64,000 nt of DNA from Coriobacteriia bacterium (GTDB lineage Bacteria > Actinomycetota > Coriobacteriia > Anaerosomatales > Anaerosomataceae): contig JAUSOQ010000078.1 in assembly GCA_030655755.1 (NCBI GenBank), positions 32,269-96,268 of the forward strand, in the 5' to 3' direction. Shown piece after piece: positions 54,753 to 63,466 of this stretch. The notes beneath the pieces are model-generated. The model saw nothing but the letters and a program-made list of their open reading frames with translations. It was not told the DNA's origin and did no database searches. Position 1 is the stretch's first letter. The number at the start of each line of letters is the position of its first letter. The position numbers and the translations under genes are program-made.

Positions 54753-56142
54753 CGCACGGGAGGCAAAGTGGAGGGCTACGATCACCGGCGCCGCGCACGC
54801 ACCACGCCGCAAGCGTCGCTCCAGCCGAAGACTGGGACTCGCGCTCGTCGCGCTGCTCGTCGCCGTCCTTACCGTCGGCGGCGGCATCTTCCTGCTGACC
54901 CGCCCTGCCTCGGCAAGCATCATCGCTTCACCCACCGATGCGGTCATCACCTTCAACGAGACGGCTGCGGCAGGCGCGCTCGAGATGGGCGAACTGGAAC
55001 CGGGCGTCTACACAGTCTCGGTCGCACGTAAAGGTTTCGAGCCGATCGAAGCTTCTGTCGAACTCAAGCGGGGCAGGAAGGCGAAGCTTGCGTACACGCT
55101 GACGCCCCTGTCCCTTCTGGTCTCGGTCACATCGCATCCCGAGGGCGCGGACTGCATGATCACGCTCGACGACGGACAGGTGATCTCAGGCGTCGCACCC
55201 TTCGAGCAGCAGGTGAGTGCCGGCCCCGTGAAGTTCTCCCTGTCCATGGCCGGCTACAACACGTTCACGAGCGACTTCTTCTTGGAGGAGACGCGTACCG
55301 GCGACTACTACATGGATCCCAAGGGCCAGATCCTCCACGGTCTCGGCACGATCACGACCCTTGGCGCACCCAAGGGCGCCTCGGTCACGCACGACGGGAG
55401 TGAGGCCTGGACGAGCATCTTAAACGGCCCGCCGTCCATCGAGATCTTCAACCCGCGTACGGGGGCGAAGATCGGTGAGGTGGACATCGGCGAGTACGGC
55501 GCGGTGGAGGTCATCTTCAACGCGGCGGGCACGCTCGCCTACACGTCGCAGATGGAAACGGCAAAGTGCTTCGAAATCGACGTGAAGACCCGCAAGGTGG
55601 TGCGGGAATTCGACACGAAGAGCGCCTGGACGAAGTGGGTGGAGCTCTCGCCCGACGAGAAGATACTCTACGCAAGCAACTGGTCGGGCGACGACGTGTC
55701 GGTCATCGACCTCGAGACCGGGAAGCTCGTGAAGCGCATCGGCGTGTCGAACACACCGCGCGGCATGTACGCCACCAATGACGGCAAGTACCTCTACGTC
55801 GCCGGGTTCGACTCGGGCGACCTCGAACGCATCGACCTTACGCCGGATGGCAAGATGCTGTTCGTGAGCTGCCGAGGCGAGAACAACCCGAAGACCTACT
55901 ACATCCCCGGGCCTGAGTGGGGCTCGATCCTGGTGTTCGACACCGGCAACGGCACGCCGCTCGACGCGCTCATCGCGGGCAACCAGCCCACCGCGCTCGA
56001 CGTCTCCGACGACGGGAAGCTGCTCATCTTCAGCGACTTCCTCGACAACCGCCTGCGCGTCTACGAGATCCCGGACTACGCGACCTTCGCAGCGGGAGGC
56101 GGCGGCCGTTTCGAGGCGCACTTCGCCGAGATCAAGAAGTAG
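54742..56142 (+). CDS. Membrane-anchored PEGA and beta-propeller (YVTN-type) protein
   Basis: Protein of 466 residues. A basic N-terminus and one transmembrane helix (about 32-53) are followed by two PEGA-like domains (about 57-185) and a beta-propeller (about 200-455) with repeats such as LSPDEKILYASNWSGDDVSVIDLETGK and LYVAGFDSGDLERIDL. Such proteins sit outside the membrane and bind surface ligands or wall; no enzyme motif is seen. The GTG start at 54742 lies inside the preceding gene. A GTG at 54768 with a better ribosome site is in another, short frame. Confidence 0.78.
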   Translation: MSHSAREAKWRATITGAAHAPRRKRRSSRRLGLALVALLVAVLTVGGGIFLLTRPASASIIASPTDAVITFNETAAAGALEMGELEPGVYTVSVARKGFEPIEASVELKRGRKAKLAYTLTPLSLLVSVTSHPEGADCMITLDDGQVISGVAPFEQQVSAGPVKFSLSMAGYNTFTSDFFLEETRTGDYYMDPKGQILHGLGTITTLGAPKGASVTHDGSEAWTSILNGPPSIEIFNPRTGAKIGEVDIGEYGAVEVIFNAAGTLAYTSQMETAKCFEIDVKTRKVVREFDTKSAWTKWVELSPDEKILYASNWSGDDVSVIDLETGKLVKRIGVSNTPRGMYATNDGKYLYVAGFDSGDLERIDLTPDGKMLFVSCRGENNPKTYYIPGPEWGSILVFDTGNGTPLDALIAGNQPTALDVSDDGKLLIFSDFLDNRLRVYEIPDYATFAAGGGGRFEAHFAEIKK

Positions 56143-56244
56143 CCACTACCCGCGTGGCGTCATAGGCCAAATGGATAGATTGCATCAATACGCTCTGTTG
56201 TCGTATTCTCGTTAGTACTTTAACGAACTTGAAGCGGAGCTAAG

Positions 56245-56481
56245 ATGGTTCCTCCCAAAAACACCTGTAAGCACATCGGGTACTGCGCACTTACCCGCGA
56301 CGACGCGGGCTACTCGCCTGAGCTGGTACGCATCATCCGCACCAAGTGGTGCCACGCAGACTACACCCAATGTGCGCGCTACCGCGTCGCCAGAGTACTT
56401 GGTCCCAAGGCCGTGCCGGTCGACTTCTTCCCCACCGAGATCGAGCGCACCGAGACCTTCCTGGCACAGACTGCGAGCTAG
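56245..56481 (+). CDS. Small conserved cysteine protein
   Basis: Protein of 78 residues with cysteines in NTCKHIGYC (about 6-14), KWCHADYTQCARYRV and a VPVDFFPTE end. The spacing C...C, WC, CARY, LG...VP..FP recurs in small proteins and protein tails of many anaerobes and suggests a metal or iron-sulfur site; the function is unknown to me. The ATG at 56245 has GGAGC upstream. Its stop overlaps the stop of a gnd relic on the other strand. Confidence 0.65.
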   Translation: MVPPKNTCKHIGYCALTRDDAGYSPELVRIIRTKWCHADYTQCARYRVARVLGPKAVPVDFFPTEIERTETFLAQTAS

Positions 56482-56640
56482 CGAGATGCTCTGCCACCCG
56501 GTCCGTGCCCGCCGAACTGGTTGCGTAGCGCCGAGAGTAGCTTGCCAGTGTAGGCCTCGGGCATCTGATCGCTGTCGATGCGATACTGCAGCGCCGCCCG
56601 GAAGTATCGGTGACGTGAGGTATGTTCCCCATCGGGTTCC
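56478..56640 (-). pseudogene. gnd: Relic of the 3' end of a 6-phosphogluconate dehydrogenase gene
   Basis: The minus strand encodes about 50 residues ending at TAG 56478-56480. They include LQYRIDSDQMPEAYTG and KLLSALRNQFGGH, very like the C-terminus of the decarboxylating 6-phosphogluconate dehydrogenases of Gram-positive bacteria. No upstream coding sequence follows beyond about 56640, where the cytochrome promoter region begins. The rest of the gene has been lost. The resemblance is from memory of the family's GGHxV-type ending, so moderate confidence. Confidence 0.55.
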
Positions 56641-56699
56641 AGGCAGAGTATGCGGTATGCTTTTGCTGATCTTCAGCGGCGCGTTGACCGGAGGGTTCT

Positions 56700-58007
56700 A
56701 TGCCGTACGAGCGTGGCCCGCACGAGCATGGATACGAACATTCCGCGCCGCGTCCCCGGCGCCGCGAGACGGCGCGTACCGACAAGCGTCGCTCGAAGGC
56801 CCGTAAGCGTACGGCGCCCCCCGCAGGCTCGCCACGCGTAGCCGCCGCACTCCGCACGCCCGGACCGCGTCGGCGCCGCTCGCCGGTGCTGCTCATCGCG
56901 GTCCCGCTGCTGGCGCTCACCGCTCTGCTCGCGGTCACGTTCGTTGCGACTTCCTCGGAAGGCTTCTGTACGCGCTCGTGTCACAGCGTGCATGGTGACG
57001 ACGTCGCCGCGTTCGCGCAGAGCACCCACCAGCGCACGTCGTGCGTGACCTGCCACATCGATGCCGGAGCGGGTCTGTTCGGCAGCGCGGCGTATCGCCT
57101 CGGCAAACTCGGCGACTTCGGCTCGACGCTTTTTGGCAAGGTGGAACAACCCGTCAACGCGATGAGCCTTACGGCTCTGTCGATGTCATCCGCGCAGTGT
57201 ACGCAGTGCCACGTGATGGAGCAGCGGCGCGTCACACCGAGTGCTGGCATCGTGATCGACCACGCCGCGCACGAGGAGGCGGGTATCGGGTGCACGGCGT
57301 GCCACAACCGGGTGGCGCATCCGGAGGCTGCCATCACACTCGAGATCGAGGGCAACGCACCCAAGCAGGACTTCATGGCGATGACCGCATGCTATCGTTG
57401 CCACTCGCTCGGAGAAGCCTGGGCAAGCGAGTACCGTGCGCCCGGCGAGTGCGTGACGTGCCACACGAGCGGCTTCGACCTTGTCCCGCCATCGCACGAC
57501 GCCGAGGGCTGGTACACGCCACGCGGGGAGTCGAAGGGCCATACGGTCGCATTCATGGCCGAGGAGGCGTCGGCGCAGCCAGCGCAGGCGGCGTGGGACG
57601 CGGCCGCGGGCGGCGGCGGGAAGCCGCGGACACTGGTGGACGTTCCGCCCGTGGCGATTGTGAACGAGTGCGACACGTGTCACCTCGCCGGTTTCTGCAC
57701 GGACTGCCACGGCACGCCGATCCCCCACCCGGACGGGTTCGCCGCAGCGCACAGTCAGGAGTTCACCGCCAAGGACGCGGCCGGTTGCGCGAAGTGCCAC
57801 AACAAGACCGGCGCGGAAGCCAACGACAACTACACGTGCACGCTCTGCCATCACCCGGACTACGACCCGGCGGACGGCACGTGGCGCAGGCGCCATGACG
57901 ACGTGATCGACGGCGGCGTCAACCCGCTCGAGTCGTGCTACGCGTGCCATGCGGAGACGTTCTGCTCGAGTTGCCACGTGCGCGGCAAGCCCAGCACACC
58001 GTACTAG
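56700..58007 (+). CDS. Membrane-anchored dodecahaem cytochrome c
   Basis: Multihaem electron carrier of 435 residues outside the membrane. A long basic, Arg-rich N-terminus (about 1-60) and one transmembrane helix (about 62-84) precede the haem domain. I count eleven CxxCH motifs and one CxxxCH (the first, at about residue 90, in a NapC/NirT-like opening). The ATG at 56700 has GGAGGGTTCT in front. It probably moves electrons from the quinone pool to an outer acceptor; no reductase subunit is adjacent, and no cytochrome maturation genes are in the window. Confidence 0.9.
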   Translation: MPYERGPHEHGYEHSAPRPRRRETARTDKRRSKARKRTAPPAGSPRVAAALRTPGPRRRRSPVLLIAVPLLALTALLAVTFVATSSEGFCTRSCHSVHGDDVAAFAQSTHQRTSCVTCHIDAGAGLFGSAAYRLGKLGDFGSTLFGKVEQPVNAMSLTALSMSSAQCTQCHVMEQRRVTPSAGIVIDHAAHEEAGIGCTACHNRVAHPEAAITLEIEGNAPKQDFMAMTACYRCHSLGEAWASEYRAPGECVTCHTSGFDLVPPSHDAEGWYTPRGESKGHTVAFMAEEASAQPAQAAWDAAAGGGGKPRTLVDVPPVAIVNECDTCHLAGFCTDCHGTPIPHPDGFAAAHSQEFTAKDAAGCAKCHNKTGAEANDNYTCTLCHHPDYDPADGTWRRRHDDVIDGGVNPLESCYACHAETFCSSCHVRGKPSTPY

Positions 58008-59284
58008 GAATCCGCTGTGATGACCTCAAGCCCGCCCATGTAGGGGCGCAAGACCTCGGGCACGATGACGCTGCCGTCCGCCTGCTGGTAGTTTTCCAGC
58101 ACGGCCACCAGGCAGCGTCCCACCGCAAGACCGGAACCGTTGAGCGTGTGCACGAAGCGACTGCCCTTGAACTCGCCGCCGCGGTACTTGATGGACGCGC
58201 GACGTGCCTGGAAGTCGGTGCAGTCGCTGCAGCTGGAGATCTCCTTGTACGCGCCGTAACTGGGCAGCCACACCTCGAGGTCGTAGGTCTTCGCTGCCGA
58301 GAAGCCCATGTCGCCCGTGCACAGCGTGATCACGCGATACGGAAGGCCGAGCAGCTCCATGATGTTGCCGGCGTCGACCACCATGCCCTCAAGCTCAGCG
58401 TAGCTGGTCTCGGGCGTGGCGAACTTCACCATCTCGACCTTGTCGAACTGGTGCACGCGAATCATGCCGCGGGTGTCTCGGCCAGCCGCGCCCGCTTCTT
58501 CGCGGAAGCACGGCGTGTACGCGCAGTAGTACAGCGGCAGATCGGCGGCTTCGAGCATGTCGTCGCGATGCAGGTTGGTGAGCTGCACCTCGGCGGTAGG
58601 GATCAGGTACAGACCCTCGCTCGTCTTGAAGAGATCGTCCTCGAACTTGGGCAGCTGGCCGGTGCCGGTGAGCGTCTCGGCGTTGGCCAATGCGGGCACC
58701 GACCACTCGGTGTAGCCGCGCTCCGCGTGCGTGTCGAGCATGAAGTTGATGAGCGCCCGGTTCAGCCGCGCGCCATGCTTGCCCAAAACGACGAAGCGAC
58801 TCTTGGCGAGCTTCACGCCGGCCTCGAAGTCGATGACGCCAAGCTCGGGACCCAGGTCCCAGTGCGCCTTGGGCTCGAAGGCGAACTCGCGCGGGGTGCC
58901 CCAACGGCGGACCTCGACGTTCTCGGACTCGTCCGCGCCCACGGGAACGCTCGCGTCGGGGATGTTGGGGATGGTCAGCAGCAACCGGCAAACGTCCTCG
59001 TCCACTTGCGCGAGGTGCGCGTCGATGGCCGAGATACCCTCGTTGACCTCGCGGACCTCAGCTTTGCGCGTCTCGGCCTCATCGCGCTGACCGGACTTCA
59101 TCAGCTCGCCGATCTGCTTGGATGCCTCGTTGCGGCGCGCCTGCAGCGCTTCGATCTGCCCGATCAGCTCGCGACGCTCTTCATCCAGACGCGAGAACGC
59201 ATCGAAGTCCCACTCGCAGCCGCGGCTCGCCATCGCCTGTTTGACGGCGTCGAGGTTCTCTCGGACGAAGCGTGCGTCAAGCAT
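58004..59284 (-). CDS. serS: Serine-tRNA ligase
   Basis: Charges tRNA-Ser. The 426-residue protein has the N-terminal antiparallel coiled-coil arm (about 27-100) that grips the long variable arm of tRNA-Ser, then the class II catalytic core with motif 2 in CFREEAGAAGRDTRGMIRVHQF and motif 3 near the end (NGSGLAVGRCLVAVLEN). It is convergent with the cytochrome gene (stops overlap by four bases). No T-box leader is visible upstream. All four serine tRNA isoacceptors are in the window. Confidence 0.97.
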   Translation of the reverse strand: MLDARFVRENLDAVKQAMASRGCEWDFDAFSRLDEERRELIGQIEALQARRNEASKQIGELMKSGQRDEAETRKAEVREVNEGISAIDAHLAQVDEDVCRLLLTIPNIPDASVPVGADESENVEVRRWGTPREFAFEPKAHWDLGPELGVIDFEAGVKLAKSRFVVLGKHGARLNRALINFMLDTHAERGYTEWSVPALANAETLTGTGQLPKFEDDLFKTSEGLYLIPTAEVQLTNLHRDDMLEAADLPLYYCAYTPCFREEAGAAGRDTRGMIRVHQFDKVEMVKFATPETSYAELEGMVVDAGNIMELLGLPYRVITLCTGDMGFSAAKTYDLEVWLPSYGAYKEISSCSDCTDFQARRASIKYRGGEFKGSRFVHTLNGSGLAVGRCLVAVLENYQQADGSVIVPEVLRPYMGGLEVITADS

Positions 59285-59365
59285 GGGTTGCCTCCGGTCG
59301 GAATGCGGCCAGTAAACGTTCAGTGCCTGGTTGGAAGTATAGCGCAGGGTGTGAGGTGGAGCGCT

Positions 59366-59398
59366 CCTCTGATGGTGGTATCATTGTGATACCAGAGG
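59366..59398. promoter_or_regulatory. Palindromic operator of the FitAB-type pair
   Basis: An inverted repeat with 7-base arms GGTATCA/TGATACC (59377-59383 and 59387-59393), extended by CCTCTG/CAGAGG outer arms with a 5-base bulge on the left side. It ends at the ribosome site of the antitoxin gene, the usual place for autoregulation by such antitoxins. Confidence 0.7.
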
Positions 59399-59409
59399 AG
59401 GTGCTTTGG

Positions 59410-59643
59410 ATGCCCGACTTCCTGATCCGAGGACTGGACGAGGACACGATGACCAAGCTCAAAGCGCGCGCCGAGCAGCACGGTCGCTCGCTGCAGGCAG
59501 AGATCCACGACACGCTCAAGGGTTCGGTGCGACTGTCGAAGGCCGAGTCGATCGAGCTGATCAAGCGGCTGCAGGCCAAGACCGCCGGGCGTGGCCTGGG
59601 CGACTCGACCAAACTCATCCGGGAGGATCGGAGCTCCCGGTGA
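59410..59643 (+). CDS. FitA-like ribbon-helix-helix antitoxin
   Basis: Antitoxin of 77 residues that binds DNA through an N-terminal ribbon-helix-helix (MPDFLIRGLDEDTMTKLKAR, then GRSLQAEIHDTL) and neutralises its PIN toxin through the C-terminal part. The ATG at 59410 has AGGAGGTG upstream. It overlaps the toxin start (GTGA). A palindrome just upstream (59366-59398) is the probable operator. Confidence 0.87.
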   Translation: MPDFLIRGLDEDTMTKLKARAEQHGRSLQAEIHDTLKGSVRLSKAESIELIKRLQAKTAGRGLGDSTKLIREDRSSR

Positions 59644-60056
59644 AACGTGCGGTGTTCGATGCAGGCGTGCTGGTGAAGCTGGTCCTCGGCGAGCAAGACT
59701 CCCCGGCGGCCCTACAGGCCTATCACGCATGCGATGTGGTGATGGCGCCTGACTGGGCGATGCTTGAGGTCGCCAGCGCACTTCAGAAGCACGCTGCCCA
59801 AGATGACATCACGCACACCGAAGCCCGAGAAGCGCTGCAAGCGCTGGAGCAGCTGGACCTCGAGTACGTGCCTGCAACGTCGTTCGTCGCGCTGGGCTTC
59901 GGCATCGCGCTTTCGGCTCAGCATGCAGTCTACGACTGCCTGTATGTAGCGCTCGCGGCGGCGGAACACGTTCCGCTCGTGACCGCCGACGCCGGGCAAG
60001 AGGCAGTGGCCGTCAGCGTCGGCGTGGACGTCGTAAGGTTGGGTACACAGCGCTAA
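59640..60056 (+). CDS. PIN-domain toxin (VapC/FitB type)
   Basis: Predicted RNase toxin of 138 residues. The PIN acidic residues are Asp in VFDAGVLVKL (about residue 7), Glu in LEVASAL (about 42), Asp in YDCLYVALA (about 100) and Asp in TADAG (about 118). The start is a GTG at 59640 overlapping the antitoxin stop; an open frame farther upstream is a shadow. The target is likely RNA such as tRNA, unknown here. Confidence 0.88.
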   Translation: MKRAVFDAGVLVKLVLGEQDSPAALQAYHACDVVMAPDWAMLEVASALQKHAAQDDITHTEAREALQALEQLDLEYVPATSFVALGFGIALSAQHAVYDCLYVALAAAEHVPLVTADAGQEAVAVSVGVDVVRLGTQR

Positions 60057-60082
60057 CAATCAACTCAGCCGAGTGAGATAAA

Positions 60083-60102
60083 TAACTCAGTGGATTGAGT
60101 TA
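60083..60102. terminator. AT-rich inverted repeat between toxin and DUF1016 genes
   Basis: Two 7-base arms (60083-60089 and 60096-60102) with a 6-base loop in the 73-base gap between two convergent genes. The stem is weak and lacks a T-run, so its role as terminator is doubtful. Confidence 0.3.
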
Positions 60103-60129
60103 GTTCCATTTCCGCAGCTCAGCGGCCAA

Positions 60130-61260
60130 CTATGCGCCGCCGTCCTCCGAGCGAAGCTCACGCAGCAGATCGACCGCCGTACGGTCATCCGGACCCCAGT
60201 CGTCGGTGATCTCGCGAAAACCCTCAATCGCTTTGTCGGCGGATTCCTTGTGGGCGCACTCCGTGAGTTCAATCAGTCTGCGTTGCATCTCATCACACAA
60301 GCTCTGGGTGAGATACTGCGCCGCTCTGATGTCGCCGACGTCGAGACCCAGCAACCCTACCTGCTCGTCTCCCCTGTGCGTACACAAGATGAGGCCAAGG
60401 GTGGGCGCATCGTCTACCGTCTTCACGTGTGCGTCGAGCCACGCTCTGTAGAGCTCCATCTGTCCCTTGTCGGCTGGTTGGAGCGATCGGGTCTTGAGTT
60501 CGACGGCGAAGTAGCGGCGCAGGTAGATGTGGTAGAAGAGTAGGTCGAGGTGGTAATCCTCCCCATCGACGATGATGCGCTTCTGACGGGCAACGAACGC
60601 AAAGCCACTGCCGAGTTCGAGCAGGAACCGTTGCATCTCGTCGAGAATCGCGCGCTCGAGCTCCACTTCGCTGTGTTCAGGCTGGAGACCGAGGAAGTCG
60701 AGCATGTACGGATCACGGAAGACGAGACCAGGCGCGGAGCCTGAATCACACAACTGTTCGAGCTCCTGTTCGAGGCCCTCTGAGGTGCCGCATGCCGCAA
60801 TCGTCCGCTCATACAACTTGCTGTCGATCTGTGACTGCAGAGTGCGCTTCGACCAACGTTCCCGCGCAGCAAGAGCCAGGTAGAAGTCACGTTTCTGCTG
60901 GTCATCTAGGGCGAGAACGAGCGTGACATTCGTCCACGTCAATTGTTGCGCCAGCGGCGCAACAATCTCTGAATCCGGATACAACTCCGCGAACTTCATC
61001 ATCCGCGTGATGTTGCCGTAGGTGTAGCCGCGGCCGTACAGTTCAGCCAGTCGGTCGGACAGGTGCTGCACCACCGCTCGACCGTATTCCGCGCGCTGGC
61101 TGCCGAGGATATCCTCGCGAATTCGCTTCCCAATCGCCCAATACAACATGACCAACTCACTGTTGACGCGTCTCACGGCCCGCGCGCGAGCGTCCTTGAT
61201 CATGCCCGAGAGATCCGCGAACAGGACTTCCTCGGTCTGAGATTCGATGTCTTGACTCAT
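60130..61260 (-). CDS. DUF1016 (YhcG) PD-(D/E)XK nuclease-like protein
   Basis: Protein of 376 residues. The N-terminal DUF1016 part (about 10-175) has the family hallmarks YWAIGKRI and WSKRTLQSQIDSKLYERT. The C-terminal nuclease domain (about 200-350) has a PD-(D/E)XK core with DYHLDLLFYH and VELKTR. Such genes are typical of defence and mobile regions. The ATG at 61260 is behind GAGGAGCG. It stands next to a toxin-antitoxin pair and near dcm-vsr. Confidence 0.88.
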   Translation of the reverse strand: MSQDIESQTEEVLFADLSGMIKDARARAVRRVNSELVMLYWAIGKRIREDILGSQRAEYGRAVVQHLSDRLAELYGRGYTYGNITRMMKFAELYPDSEIVAPLAQQLTWTNVTLVLALDDQQKRDFYLALAARERWSKRTLQSQIDSKLYERTIAACGTSEGLEQELEQLCDSGSAPGLVFRDPYMLDFLGLQPEHSEVELERAILDEMQRFLLELGSGFAFVARQKRIIVDGEDYHLDLLFYHIYLRRYFAVELKTRSLQPADKGQMELYRAWLDAHVKTVDDAPTLGLILCTHRGDEQVGLLGLDVGDIRAAQYLTQSLCDEMQRRLIELTECAHKESADKAIEGFREITDDWGPDDRTAVDLLRELRSEDGGA

Positions 61261-61370
61261 CACACTGCGCTCCTCGTGTCGGCTCACACGAGTGTGCACA
61301 GTACGGCTTGCCGTGGCCTTAACCAAACACGAACGTACTCTGCGCCAAGCCAAGCAAGTCGAGCACAGCC

Positions 61371-61976
61371 CTACAGCCGCTGCGCCTCGAACCCGATCGT
61401 CTCCCACTCGCCGGTGAGTTGGACCTCCCCTTTCAGCCCGCCCCATCCCTCACGCGACCAGTCGCCCCTGAACAGCGACTCGTCCTCGTCGATCGACCCG
61501 GTGAACGTGTTCGGCTCCCAGATCTCATGTGCGTCGGGCGGCACCATGCGCTCCATCTCGATCGTTATCGTGCCGTCGGCGATGGTGTACGTGCCCCTGC
61601 CGGTCTCGTCCTCCCACACGCGAATCGCGCCGCTGTCGCCCGTGCCGAGAAGCTCAAAGGTGTAGACGCGGCGGGACTCGCTATCGCCAATGCCGATGAT
61701 CGCGTAGTGACGACCTTCCATATATGGCGGCCCGGGCTCGTTCACGTCGACCGCCGCGCGCTCCTCGGGCGTCAGCGTGAAGTCGTACGCGATCCGACCG
61801 CCAAGGTAGAGACCACCAGCGATGATAAGGACTGCTAGAACGAAGAGCGCCACGGTCACCGAGCACGACATGTAGTCGTCGAACTCACGAGGATTGCGGA
61901 TGAAGCTGGTGAGCATGGATGAGAGCGAATCGAGCCGCTCTCGCATCGCACCTCGGATACGTCGCCTTGCTGACAT
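61371..61976 (-). CDS. Membrane-anchored protein of unknown function
   Basis: Protein of 201 residues with a basic N-terminus (about 1-40), one transmembrane helix (about 45-65) and an extracytoplasmic, probably beta-rich domain (about 70-201) with YAIIGIGDSESRRVYTFELLG. No catalytic motif or family is recognised. The ATG at 61976 has GGGAGGGG upstream. It is divergent from the cytosine methyltransferase. Confidence 0.6.
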   Translation of the reverse strand: MSARRRIRGAMRERLDSLSSMLTSFIRNPREFDDYMSCSVTVALFVLAVLIIAGGLYLGGRIAYDFTLTPEERAAVDVNEPGPPYMEGRHYAIIGIGDSESRRVYTFELLGTGDSGAIRVWEDETGRGTYTIADGTITIEMERMVPPDAHEIWEPNTFTGSIDEDESLFRGDWSREGWGGLKGEVQLTGEWETIGFEAQRL

Positions 61977-62140
61977 GGAACCCCTCCCGACGGCTGAGAA
62001 GATTGTAGCGCTGTGACGGTTGATCCCGACAGCCGCGCGTACTAGAATGATGCCAATCTCACCTCCCCCGCAGTTGATCCTGTCAGTCCGAAGCTCTACA
62101 ATGTGAACACGTGTTCGATTGTGACCAGAGGATGTCCGCC

Positions 62141-63466
62141 ATGAGCGCCACGCCACAATTCCGAGTCGCAGAACTGTTCGCCGGTGTTGGCGGATTCCGC
62201 CTGGGACTCGAGAGGTCCGGGTGGAAGATCGTATGGAGCAACCAGTGGGAACCGTCCACCAAAGCGCAGCACGCGTCTGACTGCTATGTGGAGCACTTCG
62301 GCCCGACAGGGCATGTGTGCCGCGACATCGCGGAAGTCGTCAAGAACGCAGACGCCAACGAAATCCAAGACTTCGAGCTGCTCGTTGGCGGCTTTCCGTG
62401 CCAGGACTACTCGGTCGCGAAGCCACTGTCTCAAGCGGCCGGCATTGAGGGCAAGAAGGGCGTGCTCTGGTGGTCTATCTACGATCTGCTTGACCTGAAG
62501 CGCCCTCCCTTCGTGCTGCTGGAGAATGTCGACCGCCTCCTCAAGTCTCCGGCTACCCAGCGTGGCCGGGACTTCGCAATCATCCTCTCCTGCCTCGCGC
62601 AGCTCGGCTATGCGGCCGAGTGGCGTGTAGTGAACGCTGCTGACTATGGCTTTCCCCAGCGTCGTCGCCGGGTCTTCCTCTATGCACATCGCTTGGACTA
62701 CTGCGGCTATCAGTGGAAACCCCTCCATCGCATGTACCAGAGCGGCGTGATGGCTCACGCCCTACGTGTCTCCGCGGCAGGCCTGGAGCCCAGACTGCGT
62801 GCCGAGAAGGAACGCATCCCCGAGCACGATATCTCGCTCGCTCCTAATCCCTACGAAGTGAGCGAACGATTCGGCATCGGGAACAAGATCTCACCATTCA
62901 AGAATGCGGGCGTGATGATTGAGGGCCGCGTTTGGACCGAGCAAGTGAAGCCCATCTTCACCGGCAAGAAGCACCTGCTGAGCGAGGTGGTGGCCAAGAC
63001 GGAGTCCGTGCCTGAGCAGTACTTCGTGTCTCCCGAGCGCCTGGCAACATGGGCTTATCTCAAGGGGGCAAAATCGGAGCCTCGAGTCGACAAGAAGACG
63101 GGCCACGAGTACAAGTACTCCGAAGGCGGCATGGCCTTCCCTGACCCCCTCGACCGCCCTGCCAGAACGATTCTCACTGGTGAGGGCGGAGTCTCAGCAT
63201 CGAGGTTCAAGCACATCATCGAGGACCCGGGGACCGGGCGCCTTCGCCGTCTGATCCCGGAAGAGCTCGAGGAGTTGAATGGTTTCCCGCGTGGATGGAC
63301 CACCACCGGCATGAGCGATGGGCGACGCGCCTTCATGATGGGGAACGCTCTCGTCGTGGGTGTCGTGGAGCGTATCGGCCGTGCAATCATGAAAGAAACC
63401 ATTCCCTGTCTCAAAGAGAGGGCTAGACACGATGGTCAGCAAGCTGGGGCCGATACCGGAGCCTAG
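62141..63466 (+). CDS. dcm: DNA (cytosine-5) methyltransferase
   Basis: C5-cytosine methyltransferase of 441 residues. Motif I is ELFAGVGGFRLG (about 9-20), motif IV contains the catalytic Cys in GGFPCQDYS, motif VI is ENVDRLL, motif VIII QRRRRVF and motif X GNALVVGVVERIG. About 150 residues between VIII and X form the target recognition region; the sequence recognised is unknown. Starts at 62111 and 62132 are also in frame, but AGAGG fits 62141 best. It overlaps vsr by 35 bases. Confidence 0.93.
   Translation: MSATPQFRVAELFAGVGGFRLGLERSGWKIVWSNQWEPSTKAQHASDCYVEHFGPTGHVCRDIAEVVKNADANEIQDFELLVGGFPCQDYSVAKPLSQAAGIEGKKGVLWWSIYDLLDLKRPPFVLLENVDRLLKSPATQRGRDFAIILSCLAQLGYAAEWRVVNAADYGFPQRRRRVFLYAHRLDYCGYQWKPLHRMYQSGVMAHALRVSAAGLEPRLRAEKERIPEHDISLAPNPYEVSERFGIGNKISPFKNAGVMIEGRVWTEQVKPIFTGKKHLLSEVVAKTESVPEQYFVSPERLATWAYLKGAKSEPRVDKKTGHEYKYSEGGMAFPDPLDRPARTILTGEGGVSASRFKHIIEDPGTGRLRRLIPEELEELNGFPRGWTTTGMSDGRRAFMMGNALVVGVVERIGRAIMKETIPCLKERARHDGQQAGADTGA

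Noticed and set aside
54768..55031. Short frame starting with GTG behind a good ribosome site inside the PEGA protein gene
   Set aside because: The product is basic, motif-free and wholly inside the PEGA/propeller frame; probably chance.
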